Assembly: GCF_017068395.1 (NCBI RefSeq)
Contig: NZ_CP070619.1
Coordinates: 5,642,001-5,706,000, forward strand
DNA: 64,000 nt
Direction of reading: 5' to 3'
DNA from: Rhodococcus pseudokoreensis
GTDB taxonomy: Bacteria > Actinomycetota > Actinomycetes > Mycobacteriales > Mycobacteriaceae
Shown piece after piece: positions 63,769 to 64,000 of this stretch (its first letter is position 1; every line of letters starts with the position of its first letter). The position numbers were made by a program, and so were the translations under genes. The notes under the pieces were generated by a model that had not been told where the DNA came from, searched no databases, and saw only the letters and a list, made by a program, of their open reading frames with translations.

Positions 63769-64000
63769 TCAGCTGCTGCTCGTGGAGTTGGCAAGAAGTT
63801 TGTCTGGGATCGGTGCGTGTTGTGCGCCGAGATACTCGCCCAAACCTTTTGCCTGGGCATCGATACGTGTGCACGATGCGACGCCATCCTCGAGCCACCC
63901 GTGCACCAGGAAGTTCAATGCGTTGAGGTTTGGGAACTCGTGCCGTACAACCCTCAGTGCCGCAGCCTCTGGGACCAGCTTCAGAAACGTCTCTATGGTC
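63769..64000 (-). CDS. Second AtuA-like protein, C-terminal domain only (continues beyond window)
   Basis: Reading leftward from base 64000 the frame is open for 76 codons to a TGA at 63769-63771. It matches the AtuA-like C-terminal domain of 27708-29534: RHEFPNLNALNFLVHGWLE, VASCTRIDAQAKGLGEYL, then IPDKLL and a short serine tail. The start lies outside the window. The visible part is intact. It shows that the right-hand module also has an AtuA-like gene, presumably with a large N-terminal DUF1446 domain upstream. Confidence 0.85.
   Translation of the reverse strand, partial: TIETFLKLVPEAAALRVVRHEFPNLNALNFLVHGWLEDGVASCTRIDAQAKGLGEYLGAQHAPIPDKLLANSTSSS

Overview
The window is high-GC actinobacterial DNA, most like Rhodococcus or a close mycolate relative (Gordonia, Mycobacterium). 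The signs are the codon bias, many GTG/TTG starts behind AGGAGG-type ribosome sites, several short-chain dehydrogenases (SDRs) of the mycofactocin-associated type, steroid-style acyl-CoA catabolic genes, and a limonene pathway (limA, limB, limC) close to what is known from Rhodococcus erythropolis. No rRNA, tRNA, CRISPR array or replication gene was seen.

Left part (1-13.8 kb): the 3' end of a zinc alcohol dehydrogenase, a decayed carveol-dehydrogenase-like SDR, a luciferase-like flavin monooxygenase with an esterase, a small ABM monooxygenase, a Fis-type regulator, an SDR among remnants of four unrelated transposases, a GntR regulator and a flavin reductase. Middle (14-36 kb): a fused FAD/Fe-S dehydrogenase, acyl-CoA dehydrogenase, enoyl-CoA hydratase, several SDRs, two more luciferase-like oxidoreductases, a RibBA enzyme for flavin synthesis, an intact IS21-family element with a target duplication, an AtuA-like protein, a tandem CoA-transferase and a transporter. 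A candidate operator, GGAGCCAANNNTGTATCC, lies in front of five of these units, including the GntR gene itself.

Right part (37-62.4 kb): a compact, nearly pseudogene-free cluster whose units are separated by long perfect hairpins. It encodes limonene-1,2-epoxide hydrolase (limA), a carveol dehydrogenase (limC), a LimB-type monooxygenase, RibBA plus a flavin reductase, acyl-CoA synthetase, paired acyl-CoA dehydrogenases, paired MaoC-type hydratases, a normal thiolase, two thiolase-like proteins without the catalytic cysteine next to an OB-fold (DUF35) protein, alpha-methylacyl-CoA racemase, SDRs, a transporter, and TetR and Fis regulators. The motif GCGACATCC recurs in its promoter regions. 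The right edge (62.7-64 kb) holds two small DUF3263-like proteins, an IS21 transposase remnant and the C-terminal end of a second AtuA-like gene.

Read together, the window holds two parallel monoterpene-degradation modules. Each has a LimB-like monooxygenase, RibBA, a flavin reductase, a Fis regulator, an LGLPRSY-ending acyl-CoA dehydrogenase, mycofactocin-type SDRs, an AtuA-like protein and one member of a small uncharacterised protein family. The likely flow in the right module is limonene to epoxide (LimB), diol (LimA), keto-alcohol (LimC), ring cleavage, CoA activation, beta-oxidation, and a steroid-like retro-aldol step to pass the branched beta-carbon. The flow is inferred from families; no activity is proven by sequence.
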